A DNA stretch of 35,287 bases from the NCBI RefSeq assembly GCF_003865365.1, contig NZ_RQVR01000023.1, positions 1-35,287 on the forward strand. The letters are read 5' to 3'. A model generated the notes under the pieces. It did no database searches and was not told the DNA's origin. It was given only the letters and a program-made list of their open reading frames with translations. Below, piece by piece: positions 25,839-34,198 of this stretch. The number at the start of each line of letters is the position of its first letter. The first letter of the stretch is position 1. This DNA comes from Flavobacterium macacae. Lineage in GTDB: Bacteria; Bacteroidota; Bacteroidia; Flavobacteriales; Flavobacteriaceae. The translations under genes were made by a program, and so were the position numbers.

Positions 25839-26360
25839 TTATTTGTTTTCAAATTCATTTAGCTTACGCTTCATAAATTCGATTTCTTGTGCCTGTGTTT
25901 CCAGTATGTTTTTTTGTAACCGTATCAATTCGGGGTCGGTAAGCTTAGCTTTTTCAGACATCAATACTGCTGCTGCGTGATGCGGTATCATACCTTTAAC
26001 AAACTCCTTATCGCCCACAAATAATTGCTCCCGAATACCAAACCAAGAAAAGATGCCAATCGCAAGGGAAACCGTTATGATTGCCCAGTTGATTTTTTTG
26101 TTTTCATACATTTCTTTCATTATCAATAGTTCTATAATCAACATTGCGGAAACCATCAGCAATGTCATATATAAATTATTGATGTTCAGGATAAGGTTCT
26201 GTAAGCCGTCAATCATAGCATACATAATGAAGTACATAGCTATGAACATTGCAACAGCCATTACAGCAAAGCGTTTGTACATTGCTAAAGAGTGATTAGT
26301 ATTATGCTTTTCATTCTTATGGTTATGTTGCATTTCGTGTTGGTTTTCCATACTTTCCAT
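25839..26360 (-). CDS. Membrane-anchored DUF305 protein (173 aa)
   Basis: The N-terminus is Met/His-rich (residues 1-24, MESMENQHEMQHNHKNEKHN). Three hydrophobic spans follow at about 30-50, 60-81 and 92-109. The C-terminal 60 residues hold the DUF305 motif KGMIPHHAAAVLMSEKA (H127, H128) and QAQEIEFMK. DUF305 proteins are ferritin-like small helical proteins often linked to copper; in many organisms they are soluble and exported, whereas this form has membrane spans. The gene is 12 bp after the HMA-DUF3347 gene and belongs to the copper operon. Confidence 0.85.
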   Translation of the reverse strand: MESMENQHEMQHNHKNEKHNTNHSLAMYKRFAVMAVAMFIAMYFIMYAMIDGLQNLILNINNLYMTLLMVSAMLIIELLIMKEMYENKKINWAIITVSLAIGIFSWFGIREQLFVGDKEFVKGMIPHHAAAVLMSEKAKLTDPELIRLQKNILETQAQEIEFMKRKLNEFENK

Positions 26361-26372
26361 AACAATAGCGTT

Positions 26373-27251
26373 TTATTTGTTATTAATAGTTTCCTGTACG
26401 CTACCGCAAGTAAGCATTTTGGAGCCGTAATACGGGTTTTTAATTGCTTCTTCTTTGCTTAGCCAATTTGCTCCTTTACCATTATTGTACATTGGGCAAT
26501 GCTGATAATAAACAGGTGTTTCTTGTTTTGAAACTTTGGCTAATTCGTACATATTATTAGCCAGTAAAGCGAAAATTTCTCTTTGTTTGGTAACATCTTT
26601 TGCTACAGAAATTTTTTCTGCATTGGCAGTTAAATCCTTCATTACTTTCATCCAAACGGTATGTTCTTCGTTGGAAAGTTTTGTCATTTCTACTGCTTTA
26701 ATTGCTTTTACCAATTCGGCAGCTTTTGTAGATGAAGTACCTGCGTCGGTTTTCACCAAAGCATCTTTCACAGAAAAATAATTATCGAAAACGGCTTTCA
26801 GTTGTGGTGCATTTTGGGTTGCAGCGGTATTTGTTTGAGCCATTTCGCCGTGGTTGCTGTGTTCGTTTTTCATATCCATACCGGCATCTTTAGTTTTTGC
26901 AACTGGTTTTAATTCTCTATTGTATTGGCAGCATCCGGATAGTTTAGCATAAACATCATCAGGTGCTAAAAATTTCTCGCTGTCATAACCTGCTAAAGCA
27001 ATACGTTTCAGTATTTCATCCTGATTTGTTTTTTTATCATCGTATTTAAGTGTAGCCATTTTGGTGTCTTTATTCCATTCTACTGTGGCTACATTTTTTA
27101 CGTTTCCTGCTTTTTCAATTGTGGTTTTACACATATCACAGTTGCCATATATTTTTACGGTTTCTGTTTTTGCATTTTTGATTTGTGCAAAACTGTTTAC
27201 AGCTGATAGTAATACGGTGATTACCATCAATATTTTTGAAATTGATTTCAT
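26373..27251 (-). CDS. Exported HMA domain plus DUF3347 protein (292 aa)
   Basis: I place the start at the ATG at 27251, 22 codons after the first possible start, because it gives a signal peptide (MKSISKILMVITVLLSAVNSFA). An HMA domain follows with the metal motif YGNCDMCKTTIEKAG (CxxC) and ends with GYDSEKFLAPDD. A CCQYN segment and a Met/His-rich linker (MDMKNEHSNHGEM) lead to a DUF3347 domain with the signature HCPMYNNGKGANW and NPYYGSKMLTCGSV. It is probably a periplasmic copper-binding or transfer protein. It is the first gene of a five-gene copper operon ending with the multicopper oxidase and is preceded by a strong hairpin at 27292-27313. Confidence 0.88.
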   Translation of the reverse strand: MKSISKILMVITVLLSAVNSFAQIKNAKTETVKIYGNCDMCKTTIEKAGNVKNVATVEWNKDTKMATLKYDDKKTNQDEILKRIALAGYDSEKFLAPDDVYAKLSGCCQYNRELKPVAKTKDAGMDMKNEHSNHGEMAQTNTAATQNAPQLKAVFDNYFSVKDALVKTDAGTSSTKAAELVKAIKAVEMTKLSNEEHTVWMKVMKDLTANAEKISVAKDVTKQREIFALLANNMYELAKVSKQETPVYYQHCPMYNNGKGANWLSKEEAIKNPYYGSKMLTCGSVQETINNK

Positions 27252-27291
27252 TTTGATTTTTTTTAATTTAATAAGATATACGAAGAGTTTG

Positions 27292-27313
27292 CGAAAACTG
27301 GATTCAGTTTTCG
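27292..27313 (-). other. Perfect 9-bp stem, 4-nt loop in the leader of the HMA-DUF3347 gene
   Basis: CGAAAACTG (27292-27300), GATT, CAGTTTTCG (27305-27313). It lies between the stop of the small Cys-rich gene (27347) and the ATG at 27251. There is no T-run after it on the minus strand, so it is a poor intrinsic terminator; an RNA-stability or regulatory hairpin or a protein-binding palindrome fits better. Confidence 0.5.
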
Positions 27314-27346
27314 ACAAGGCACACGTATGGCTAACAAGCCATCGTT

Positions 27347-27739
27347 TTAGCTTATTTTAGGCGGTTGCCAAATGGAAGAGTAGCCTGAAGAATAGTAGGC
27401 TTCTTTGAAACCGAATTTTTGCTTTTTAATTTCGGCAAAAGGGTTAGTTGTTTTTAAATCTGTTGGTATCGGTAAGTTTACAGAAGATGAAGAAGTGCTA
27501 CATCCACAAGAACTGTGCTTACAATTGCCGTCGCAATCATGACCATCTTTGCATTTTTTACAGGACTTGTCCTTGCAACTGCTTTTATGTTCTGCTTTTG
27601 CAGATTGATCTTTTGAGCAGGACTTTTGCTCTGTCTTAGTTGTTTTTTTTGCACAAGCATAGCTTATGTTTGGCATTAGGAAAAAGCCCAAACATAGTAA
27701 GATGACAAAGCTGATATGTTTACTCAAATTTTTCAACAC
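27347..27739 (-). CDS. Cys/Lys-rich small exported protein with IWQPPK tail
   Basis: A 130-residue protein with a signal peptide (LKNLSKHISFVILLCLGFFL, then SYAC near 28-31). Residues about 32-85 are packed with Cys, Lys and His (KKTTKTEQKSCSKDQ, then CKDKSCKKCKDGHDCDGNCK, CGCS). The C-terminus ends SSIWQPPKIS, the same tail as the two DUF6660-type proteins in this window, and the codons of the tail are nearly identical to those at 11862-12173. The best start giving the signal peptide is a GTG at 27739 (a TTG at 27736 is possible); no ATG fits. It lies upstream of the copper operon. A metallothionein-like periplasmic copper sponge is plausible but not shown. Confidence 0.72.
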   Translation of the reverse strand: MLKNLSKHISFVILLCLGFFLMPNISYACAKKTTKTEQKSCSKDQSAKAEHKSSCKDKSCKKCKDGHDCDGNCKHSSCGCSTSSSSVNLPIPTDLKTTNPFAEIKKQKFGFKEAYYSSGYSSIWQPPKIS

Positions 27740-27934
27740 TACAAAATTATGAAATTATTTCTTTTAATTGCTATATTTTGCACATTCGTGAACTGCAAAC
27801 ACAGAATTATAGATAAAATGTCTAAATCACTAGTCTGCATAGTCCTTTTTATGCTTATTAAAATAAATATCTAGTTAATTACCTAAAGTGTTTGTTATAA
27901 GCTAAATAACTAAGCAGGTATTAGGATAAGGAAA

Positions 27935-28162
27935 TTAATCTTTGCTTAATGGTTCTATCTTAAAACCTGCTTTCTGTACAGTTTCAATTACCTGTTCTTG
28001 TGTAATTCCTTCTGATTTTACGGTAAGCACCTTGTCTTTAGTTGTATCTACTTCCCAATGGCATATACCATCGGCATTATCCAAATGAGGTTTTACAGAT
28101 GCTACACATCAACCACAGTTAATATTTGTTTTGAATCGTAAATCTTGATTATTCTTTTCCAT
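27935..28162 (-). pseudogene. Copper chaperone (HMA domain) broken by TGA within its metal motif
   Basis: From the ATG at 28162 the frame reads MEKNNQDLRFKTNINCG, a TGA stop at 28109-28111, then CVASVKPHLDNADGICHW and on to IEPLSKD and a TAA at 27935. Removing the one stop restores a 75-residue HMA chaperone with the standard motif NCGGC (a GGA to TGA change). The rest of the frame is intact, with no frameshift, so the change looks recent or is a sequencing error. It lies 21 bp downstream of the copper ATPase gene, the usual place for copZ-like genes. Translation could re-start only without the first Cys. Selenocysteine read-through is very unlikely in this setting. Confidence 0.8.
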
Positions 28163-28183
28163 TTTGTTTATTGAATAATTCAT

Positions 28184-30724
28184 TTAAAGTTTAAAACTGC
28201 GTAATCGCAATGCATTTACGATTACCGATACAGAACTTAAAGACATTGCTAAAGCTGCAATCATTGGAGATAATAAAATTCCGAAAAACGGATATAAAAT
28301 ACCTGCTGCAATTGGAACACCAAGCACATTGTAGAAAAAGGCAAAGAATAAATTTTGCTTGATGTTTTTCATAACAGCATGGCTCAAATTTTTTGCTTTA
28401 ACGATACCTAATAAATCGCCTTTTACTAAAGTTATTTTGGCACTTTCTATGGCTACATCGGTTCCAGTTCCCATAGCTATTCCGATATTGGCTTGTGCTA
28501 ATGCTGGAGCATCATTTATACCATCACCAGCCATAGCTACAATTTTCCCTTCTGCTTGTAAACGTTTAATTTCGTTGAGTTTATCTTCGGGTAAGCATCC
28601 TGCTTTATAGGAAGACAAACCTAATTCATCCGCTACTGCTTTGGCTGTATTAACATTGTCGCCAGTAAGCATAATTACTTCTACACCTTGGAGCATTAGT
28701 TCTTTTATCGCTGCTGCACTCGAAGTTTTTATCGCATCGGCAATTGAAACAAAGCCAACTGTAACACCATCAACAGCAATGTAAGAAACCGTTTTACCAA
28801 GTTTTTGTTCTGCAATAATTTTGTTTTCTAAATCGTCAGAAATAGTTGCCTTAACCTGTTCCATTAGTTTTTTATTGCCTAATGCTACTTTTCTATTGGT
28901 AACCGTTCCTGTAACTCCTTTTCCTGTAACATTTTCAAAATCTTTGACTTCAATTAATGAAATAGATTTTGTTTTGGCGTAATTGACTACTGCTTGTGCC
29001 AATGGATGTTCACTGTATTGGTTTAAGGAAGCTATATTTTGCAATAAATCATCCTCGTTATTAGTTGATGCATAAATTTTTTCTACCGAAGGTTTTCCCT
29101 CTGTTAGCGTTCCTGTTTTATCTGTTATTAAAACATCCACCTTATTCATATTTTCTAAGGCTTCGGCATTTTTAATTAATACTCCAGATTGTGCTCCTTT
29201 GCCCACACCCACCATCACAGACATCGGCGTGGCTAAACCTAAAGCACAAGGACAAGCTATGATTAAAACTGCAATGGCATTTATAAAACCATAAACCTTC
29301 GCTGGTTCTGGACCAAATAGTGCCCAAACAAAAAAGGTAATTACTGAAATGATTACTACAATGGGTACAAAATATTTAGAAATACTATCGGCTAATTTTT
29401 GAATGGGTGCTCTTGAACGAGAAGCATCGTTAACCATTTGTACAATTTGAGAAAGTAATGTTTCAGAACCTACTTTTTCGGCCATCATTACAAATGATTT
29501 GTTCCCGTTGATTGTTCCCGAAATTACATTATCGTCTTTCTTTTTGTCAACTGGAATTGGTTCTCCTGTAATCATTGCTTCATCAATACTGCTTTCACCA
29601 TCGGTTATTTTTCCGTCAACTGGAATTTTATCTCCTGGTTTTACGCGTAATAAATCACCTTTCTTAATATCATGAATGGAAATCACTTTATCGCCCCCTT
29701 CACCAATCAAAGTAGCTTCGGTTGGCGCTAATTGTAATAACGCTTTTATAGCTCCACTGGTTTGGCTATGTGCTCTTGCTTCTAACAATTGTCCCAACAA
29801 GACCAGTGTAATGATTACTGTTGCTGCTTCAAAATAAAGATGAATGGTTCCGTGTTCGGTTTTAAATTCTTCGGGAAAAATATTCGGGAACAGCATTCCT
29901 ACAATACTAAACAAAAATGCAACTCCAGTTCCTATTCCGATAAGGGTAAACATATTTAGATTCCAAGTGATTATGGATTTCCAAGCTCGTACAAAAAACA
30001 TCCAACCAGCATAGAAAATAACAGGAATTGAAAACAGAAATTGCACCCAGTTCCACATGTTGCTGTCCATTATTTGAAATAACGGATTGTTATGCACCAT
30101 TTCCATCATGGCAATAATGAAAATTGGCACCGTAAAGACGGTTGCAATTTTCATTTTTTTAAGCAAATCCAGATAGGTTTTTTTTTCTTCGGAATCGCTT
30201 GGTTCCATGGGTACTAAATCCATTCCGCATATAGGACATGAACCCGAACTATCTTGAATAACTTCGGGATGCATTGGGCAGGTGTACATCGTTTTCTTTA
30301 CATTCAATTCTGCTTCTTTTACCAAATGCATTCCACAAACAGGGCAATCGCCAGCTTTATCATAGGTTTTATCGCCTTCACAATGCATTGGGCAATAGTA
30401 TTTGCCTTTTATATTGCTAGTCACTTCGATTGTTTTTTTATCATCGTGAGAATGAGCGGAGCAACAGGATTTTGCCACTGGTTCATTTGTCGTGGTATGT
30501 TGTAGGCTTTTGTTATTGCTCATTTCTATGGTATATTTTCCAACAGCGGTTAATGCTTTTTGCAATTGTGTAGTTGGAATGTGTTTATCCATTGTCAGGG
30601 TAGCTGAGTTTTCATCTTTTGAAACTTCAACATTTGTCACATTTTCAACCTTTAATAAAGCCGATTTCACTTTTGCTTCGCAACCTCCACAGGTCATACC
30701 TGTTACTTGATATTTGTGTACCAT
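28184..30724 (-). CDS. copA: Cu(I)-translocating P1B-1 ATPase
   Basis: An 846-residue P-type ATPase. Residues 1-70 are an HMA domain with MTCGGC (10-15). Two small heavy-metal-binding (YHS-like) modules follow: YCPMHCEGDK to CPVCGMHLV (110-135) and TCPMHPEVIQ to CPICGMDLVPM (148-173). Core motifs are CPC at 491-493 (IACPCALGLATP), DKTGT at D535, HP at 573-574 and GDGIND at 733-738. The copper-specific TM7 and TM8 residues are present as FYNV (797-800) and MSLSS (827-831). It exports Cu(I) to the periplasm, where the multicopper oxidase and DUF3347 proteins act. The AraC-type regulator gene lies 86 bp upstream on the same strand and the broken chaperone 21 bp downstream. Confidence 0.95.
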   Translation of the reverse strand: MVHKYQVTGMTCGGCEAKVKSALLKVENVTNVEVSKDENSATLTMDKHIPTTQLQKALTAVGKYTIEMSNNKSLQHTTTNEPVAKSCCSAHSHDDKKTIEVTSNIKGKYYCPMHCEGDKTYDKAGDCPVCGMHLVKEAELNVKKTMYTCPMHPEVIQDSSGSCPICGMDLVPMEPSDSEEKKTYLDLLKKMKIATVFTVPIFIIAMMEMVHNNPLFQIMDSNMWNWVQFLFSIPVIFYAGWMFFVRAWKSIITWNLNMFTLIGIGTGVAFLFSIVGMLFPNIFPEEFKTEHGTIHLYFEAATVIITLVLLGQLLEARAHSQTSGAIKALLQLAPTEATLIGEGGDKVISIHDIKKGDLLRVKPGDKIPVDGKITDGESSIDEAMITGEPIPVDKKKDDNVISGTINGNKSFVMMAEKVGSETLLSQIVQMVNDASRSRAPIQKLADSISKYFVPIVVIISVITFFVWALFGPEPAKVYGFINAIAVLIIACPCALGLATPMSVMVGVGKGAQSGVLIKNAEALENMNKVDVLITDKTGTLTEGKPSVEKIYASTNNEDDLLQNIASLNQYSEHPLAQAVVNYAKTKSISLIEVKDFENVTGKGVTGTVTNRKVALGNKKLMEQVKATISDDLENKIIAEQKLGKTVSYIAVDGVTVGFVSIADAIKTSSAAAIKELMLQGVEVIMLTGDNVNTAKAVADELGLSSYKAGCLPEDKLNEIKRLQAEGKIVAMAGDGINDAPALAQANIGIAMGTGTDVAIESAKITLVKGDLLGIVKAKNLSHAVMKNIKQNLFFAFFYNVLGVPIAAGILYPFFGILLSPMIAALAMSLSSVSVIVNALRLRSFKL

Positions 30725-30810
30725 TTTGTATGAGTTTTATTATGATACAAAGTTCCATACTGTTTCCATTTTTTCGTTGTGGAATTTTGGGAATGATTTG
30801 TAAGATTTAC

Positions 30811-31374
30811 TTAGACCTTATCCAAAGGTTTTCTTTTATCCTCTCGTATTTGCTTGAAATAACTTGGGGTAAGTCCTGTTACCTTTTTGAATTGGTTGCT
30901 TAAATAGGCTACACTTGAGTAATTTAAACGGAAAGCAATTTCACTCAAAGACAGTTCATCATATACCAATAATTCTTTTACCTTCTCTATTTTTTGGGCA
31001 ATAAAATATTTTTCGATAGTAGTGCCTTCAATTTCTGAAAATAAATTAGAGAGATAATTATAGTCGTGGTGTATCTTGCTATTTAAAACATCCGACAAAT
31101 TGTATTTTATTTCGCCATCCTGATGATGAACGAGGTCAATAATAATATTTTTTATTTTTTCTATAATTCGGCTTTTTTTATCATCTATTAATTCAAAGCC
31201 TAATACAGTCAGTGCTTTCACTAAATTGGTTTTAACGTTTTCAGGTAATTCTTTGTCCAAGGTAACTTCTCCCAGCTTTATATTTTTCACAGTCAATCCA
31301 AGCTTCTCCAATTCATTCTGCACTACCATAATACAACGGTTGCAAACCATATTTTTTATAAAGAGTGTTGTCAT
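30811..31374 (-). CDS. AraC-family regulator with N-terminal HMA-like CxxC domain
   Basis: A 187-residue regulator. The first about 65 residues look like an HMA/ferredoxin-like fold: TLFIKNMVCNRCIMVV with C11 and C14, then strand-helix pattern up to GFELIDDKK. The C-terminal about 100 residues form an AraC-type double helix-turn-helix: HHDYNYLSNLFSEIEGTTIE and LSLSEIAFRLNYSSVAYLSN, then QFKKVTGLTPSYFKQIR. The combination suggests a cytoplasmic copper sensor that activates the adjacent copper ATPase gene (inference). No signal peptide or membrane span is present. A partly palindromic block at 31442-31462, about 70 bp upstream of its start, may be its operator. Confidence 0.85.
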   Translation of the reverse strand: MTTLFIKNMVCNRCIMVVQNELEKLGLTVKNIKLGEVTLDKELPENVKTNLVKALTVLGFELIDDKKSRIIEKIKNIIIDLVHHQDGEIKYNLSDVLNSKIHHDYNYLSNLFSEIEGTTIEKYFIAQKIEKVKELLVYDELSLSEIAFRLNYSSVAYLSNQFKKVTGLTPSYFKQIREDKRKPLDKV

Positions 31375-31595
31375 ATATTTTGGGGTTTATTTGAAATTAT
31401 ATTACGGCTCTATAAAATTACAATTAATATTTCCTGATAATTGTCGAATTGTTGTCAATCGACCTATTTATTCTCTGCTTGTCTAATTCACTTATAATTT
31501 TTGTATATACCTACTGTTTGCAGATAGGAAGAATGCTCAAGTAATTTGCTAATGTGCATTACCGCATACCATCATTGAAAGCACGGGTTATTTTC

Positions 31596-32627
31596 CTATT
31601 TATAATATTTTTTCTTTAGCCATAAACTTGCCTTTACCAATAATATGAGTACCGGAACTTCCACCAGTGGGCCGATAACGCCCACAAATGCCTGTGGCGA
31701 ATGAATGCCGAAAACAGCTATTGCAACAGCTATTGCCAATTCAAAATTGTTTCCTGTGGCTGTAAATGCGATGGCTGCATTTTTGTCGTAAGGAACTTTA
31801 AGGGATTTATTGATAAAGAAGCTCACAAAAAACATCAATACAAAATAGATGATTAAGGGTATGGCTACTTTTACTACATCCATTGGCAACTCTACTATTT
31901 TATCGCCTTTCAAACTGAACATTAATACTATCGTAAACAGTAAAGCATACAGTGTAATGGGCGATATTTTGGGTACAAATTTCCTGTTATACCATTCTAT
32001 ACCTTTTGATTTTACAAGGAAGTAACGACTTAGAAAACCTGCCAAGAATGGAATACCTAAATATATCAATACGCTTTCGGTAACATCTTTCATTGATACG
32101 CTTACATTGAAATTGGCTAATCCCAATTTTGTAGGTAACACGTTGATGAACAGCCAAACTAAAAAGCTGTAAGTAAATATCTGGAAGATGCTGTTTAAAG
32201 CAACTAACATAGCTGTATATTCTCTGTTTGCTTTAGCTAAGTCACTCCAAACGATTACCATTGCAATACATCTTGCCAAACCTATCAGTATCAAGCCTGT
32301 CATATAATCGGGTTCGTTCCGTAAAAACAAAACGGCTAAACCGAACATCAATACTGTGCCGATAACCCAATTCAGTATTAAGGATATACCGATTACTTTT
32401 TTATCCTTAAATGCCATAGGTAATAATGAATAATCAACCTTTGCCAATGGTGGGTACATCATCAATATTAAACCTATTGCCAACGGAATATTTGTAGTGC
32501 CTACGGACAGGGCATTTGTGATTTTGGAAATTCCCGGAAAAATATATCCCAATCCTATACCTATTGCCATTGCAAGGAATATCCATAAGGTAAGGTAACG
32601 GTCAAGAAATTTTAGTTTTGGCTGCAT
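31596..32627 (-). CDS. arsB: ACR3-family arsenite efflux permease
   Basis: A 343-residue membrane protein with about ten spans (first at about 12-30). ACR3 hallmarks are visible: [21 protein letters not shown] (46-66), [18 protein letters not shown] with the catalytic Cys120, and [17 protein letters not shown] with the conserved Glu near the C-terminus. It exports arsenite across the inner membrane and needs no ATPase. It is the last gene of the ars operon, 3 bp after arsC, and takes the arsenite made by that reductase. Confidence 0.95.
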   Translation of the reverse strand: MQPKLKFLDRYLTLWIFLAMAIGIGLGYIFPGISKITNALSVGTTNIPLAIGLILMMYPPLAKVDYSLLPMAFKDKKVIGISLILNWVIGTVLMFGLAVLFLRNEPDYMTGLILIGLARCIAMVIVWSDLAKANREYTAMLVALNSIFQIFTYSFLVWLFINVLPTKLGLANFNVSVSMKDVTESVLIYLGIPFLAGFLSRYFLVKSKGIEWYNRKFVPKISPITLYALLFTIVLMFSLKGDKIVELPMDVVKVAIPLIIYFVLMFFVSFFINKSLKVPYDKNAAIAFTATGNNFELAIAVAIAVFGIHSPQAFVGVIGPLVEVPVLILLVKASLWLKKKYYK

Positions 32628-32630
32628 TGA

Positions 32631-33245
32631 TTATCTGCTGATTTTTGAAAAGACATAAAACATTTCCGTTGCTATCTGTAAACTTCTTTCGGCATAAACC
32701 TGTGTCTGTTCCGGTGTATTGTCTGAAATTTTAGGGTCTTCAAATGTGATAGGTATCCGCTTTTCTGTTCCTGTAATAAAAGGGCATCCGCCGTCTGCCT
32801 GTGAACAGGTCATAATAGCAGCAAATTCTGATACAGGGTTGAAAGGGCTATCATATTTTTTAGAAAAACCAACAATCGGCAAAGAATTATCACTATACTT
32901 TATGGCATATACAGGATTATTATTGTGGGCTATTTTGAAAATACTAAACCCCTGACTGGTCAATGTTTCTGCAATTTTCGGAAATAATGCCGTTTCTTCT
33001 GTACCACCCGAATAACAATGTACCTTTGGGATAACATAGTGTGCTGCTGCTACCTGTGCCCAAACCTGCGATAAATGGCTTCTTCGGGAATTGTGGGTAC
33101 AAATGAAATTGATATTTATTTCCTGCTTGTCACTTACTTTTTGCTGTACAAAATCTATCAGCGGTTGCAATGTGCTTTTTCGCTCTTCACTTATACTTTG
33201 AAAAGTAGCAACATTGTTTATTGTTTCAACTAAATTCTTATACAT
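32631..33245 (-). CDS. arsC: Arsenate reductase, low-molecular-weight phosphatase family
   Basis: From the ATG at 33245 (MYKNLVETIN) the protein has 204 residues; the longer reading from 33299 overlaps the preceding gene and adds an unlikely tail. The phosphatase-loop motif is C49-T-H-N-S-R-R55 followed by SHLSQ. Further Cys are in ADGGCPF and MTCSQ near residues 143-152, suitable for a thioredoxin-type disulfide relay. The enzyme reduces arsenate to arsenite for export by ACR3. It lies 19 bp after the DUF6428 gene and 3 bp before acr3, and should be co-transcribed with both. Confidence 0.9.
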   Translation of the reverse strand: MYKNLVETINNVATFQSISEERKSTLQPLIDFVQQKVSDKQEININFICTHNSRRSHLSQVWAQVAAAHYVIPKVHCYSGGTEETALFPKIAETLTSQGFSIFKIAHNNNPVYAIKYSDNSLPIVGFSKKYDSPFNPVSEFAAIMTCSQADGGCPFITGTEKRIPITFEDPKISDNTPEQTQVYAERSLQIATEMFYVFSKISR

Positions 33246-33264
33246 TTTGATTGATTTAAAGGGT

Positions 33265-33729
33265 TTAACAACAGGCTGAATTAGGTGTACAGGAAGCATT
33301 ATTCAACGCTGATAATTTTATTTTTTGCTTTTCGACAGGAATACCGCAAGCATCCTGAGCAAGACAAGCTGTTGTTTTACTTTTCAGTACGAATGTTTTT
33401 CCGTTGAAATCCAAATCATATTTCCCGATAGTATCACTTTGATATTCTACTTCTATTTCGGCATCTTCCATACCTAATTTTTCTTCGGATAGTTTGATGA
33501 TGTTTAATAGTTTAGTTGGCTTCAATCTATGTTCGTAATCGTCAGCATTCCACAACTGAAAGTTTACTACTTTTTCATTGCGGATTAAACCGCCACAATC
33601 AATAAATTTTTTATTGATTTGCCCCACTTCGGTAACGTGGAAATGTTCCGGTACAAATGTTCCGTTTTCTAATTGAAATTCAACATTCTCTAATGTTGGT
33701 AAGATTTCTTTGATTTTTGATAGTTTCAT
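33265..33729 (-). CDS. DUF6428 protein of the ars operon
   Basis: A 154-residue cytoplasmic protein with the DUF6428 pattern: VPEHFHVTEVGQINKKFIDC (27-46), then LWNADDYEHRLKPTKLLNII (79-98). The C-terminus carries several Cys, including ACLAQDACG and a terminal NSACC. Such Cys tails could bind arsenite. In Bacteroidota ars operons this family commonly sits between arsR and arsC; its biochemical role is not established. It lies 59 bp downstream of arsR. Confidence 0.87.
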   Translation of the reverse strand: MKLSKIKEILPTLENVEFQLENGTFVPEHFHVTEVGQINKKFIDCGGLIRNEKVVNFQLWNADDYEHRLKPTKLLNIIKLSEEKLGMEDAEIEVEYQSDTIGKYDLDFNGKTFVLKSKTTACLAQDACGIPVEKQKIKLSALNNASCTPNSACC

Positions 33730-33788
33730 AATTCCATTATTTAATTGTTATATTGCATTGTAACGATTGATTTAGTCAAAATAAATGC

Positions 33789-34118
33789 TTAGCAGCATTT
33801 ATTAATACCTATATCGTCAACGAAGAAAGTGTTGAGTTCCTTCTTAATCTGCTGCCAAACATTTTCATCAATGCAGTAGCATACACTGGTTCCTTCTATA
33901 TTCCCTTTAATAATACCAATGTTTTTTAGTTCTTTCAAATGCTGAGAAATGGTAGCTTGTGCCAATCCCAATTCCTCTACCAAGTCATTACAAATACAGG
34001 TATTTTGTTTAATGATATATTGTAGGATAGCTATGCGTGCAGGATGAGCCAATGCCTTTAGCGAAGTTGCTAAACGGTTCTGCTGTTCCGTAAATATTTC
34101 AGTTTTTGTAACTCCCAT
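33789..34118 (-). CDS. arsR: ArsR-family arsenic-responsive repressor
   Basis: A 109-residue winged-helix repressor: ALAHPARIAILQYI (22-35), then CICNDLVEELGLAQATISQH (41-60). Cysteines at 41 and 43 in the alpha3 position (CIC) are the usual arsenite ligands of the ELCVC type, slightly altered in sequence; further Cys at 80, 82, 108 and 109 could add ligands. It should repress the ars operon until arsenite binds. Its own promoter and a palindromic operator are visible at 34137-34170. Confidence 0.93.
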   Translation of the reverse strand: MGVTKTEIFTEQQNRLATSLKALAHPARIAILQYIIKQNTCICNDLVEELGLAQATISQHLKELKNIGIIKGNIEGTSVCYCIDENVWQQIKKELNTFFVDDIGINKCC

Positions 34119-34136
34119 TTTTATTTATAATTATAC

Positions 34137-34170
34137 ATCGCAATATTACGATTAATATTTTAACTACCAA
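34137..34170 (-). promoter_or_regulatory. ars promoter with overlapping ArsR operator
   Basis: On the minus strand, TTG (34168-34170), exactly 19 bp, then TAATATTG (34141-34148, one mismatch from TAnnTTTG) makes a Bacteroidota-type promoter 22 bp upstream of the arsR ATG. The 16-bp block 34137-34152, ATCGCAATATTACGAT, is a palindrome in 14 of 16 positions and covers the minus-7 box, as expected for ArsR repression. Confidence 0.6.
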
Positions 34171-34198
34171 AATTGTTTGAAAAAATATTTAGTGAAGT

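Noticed and set aside
28109..28111. Possible selenocysteine at the TGA in the copper chaperone
   Set aside because: The family has glycine at this position, a single base change explains it, and I see no obvious SECIS-like hairpin just downstream.
33752..33767. ATTGCATTGTAACGAT between arsR and the DUF6428 gene as a second ArsR site
   Set aside because: It resembles one half of the operator at 34137-34152 but is not palindromic, so support is too weak to call.
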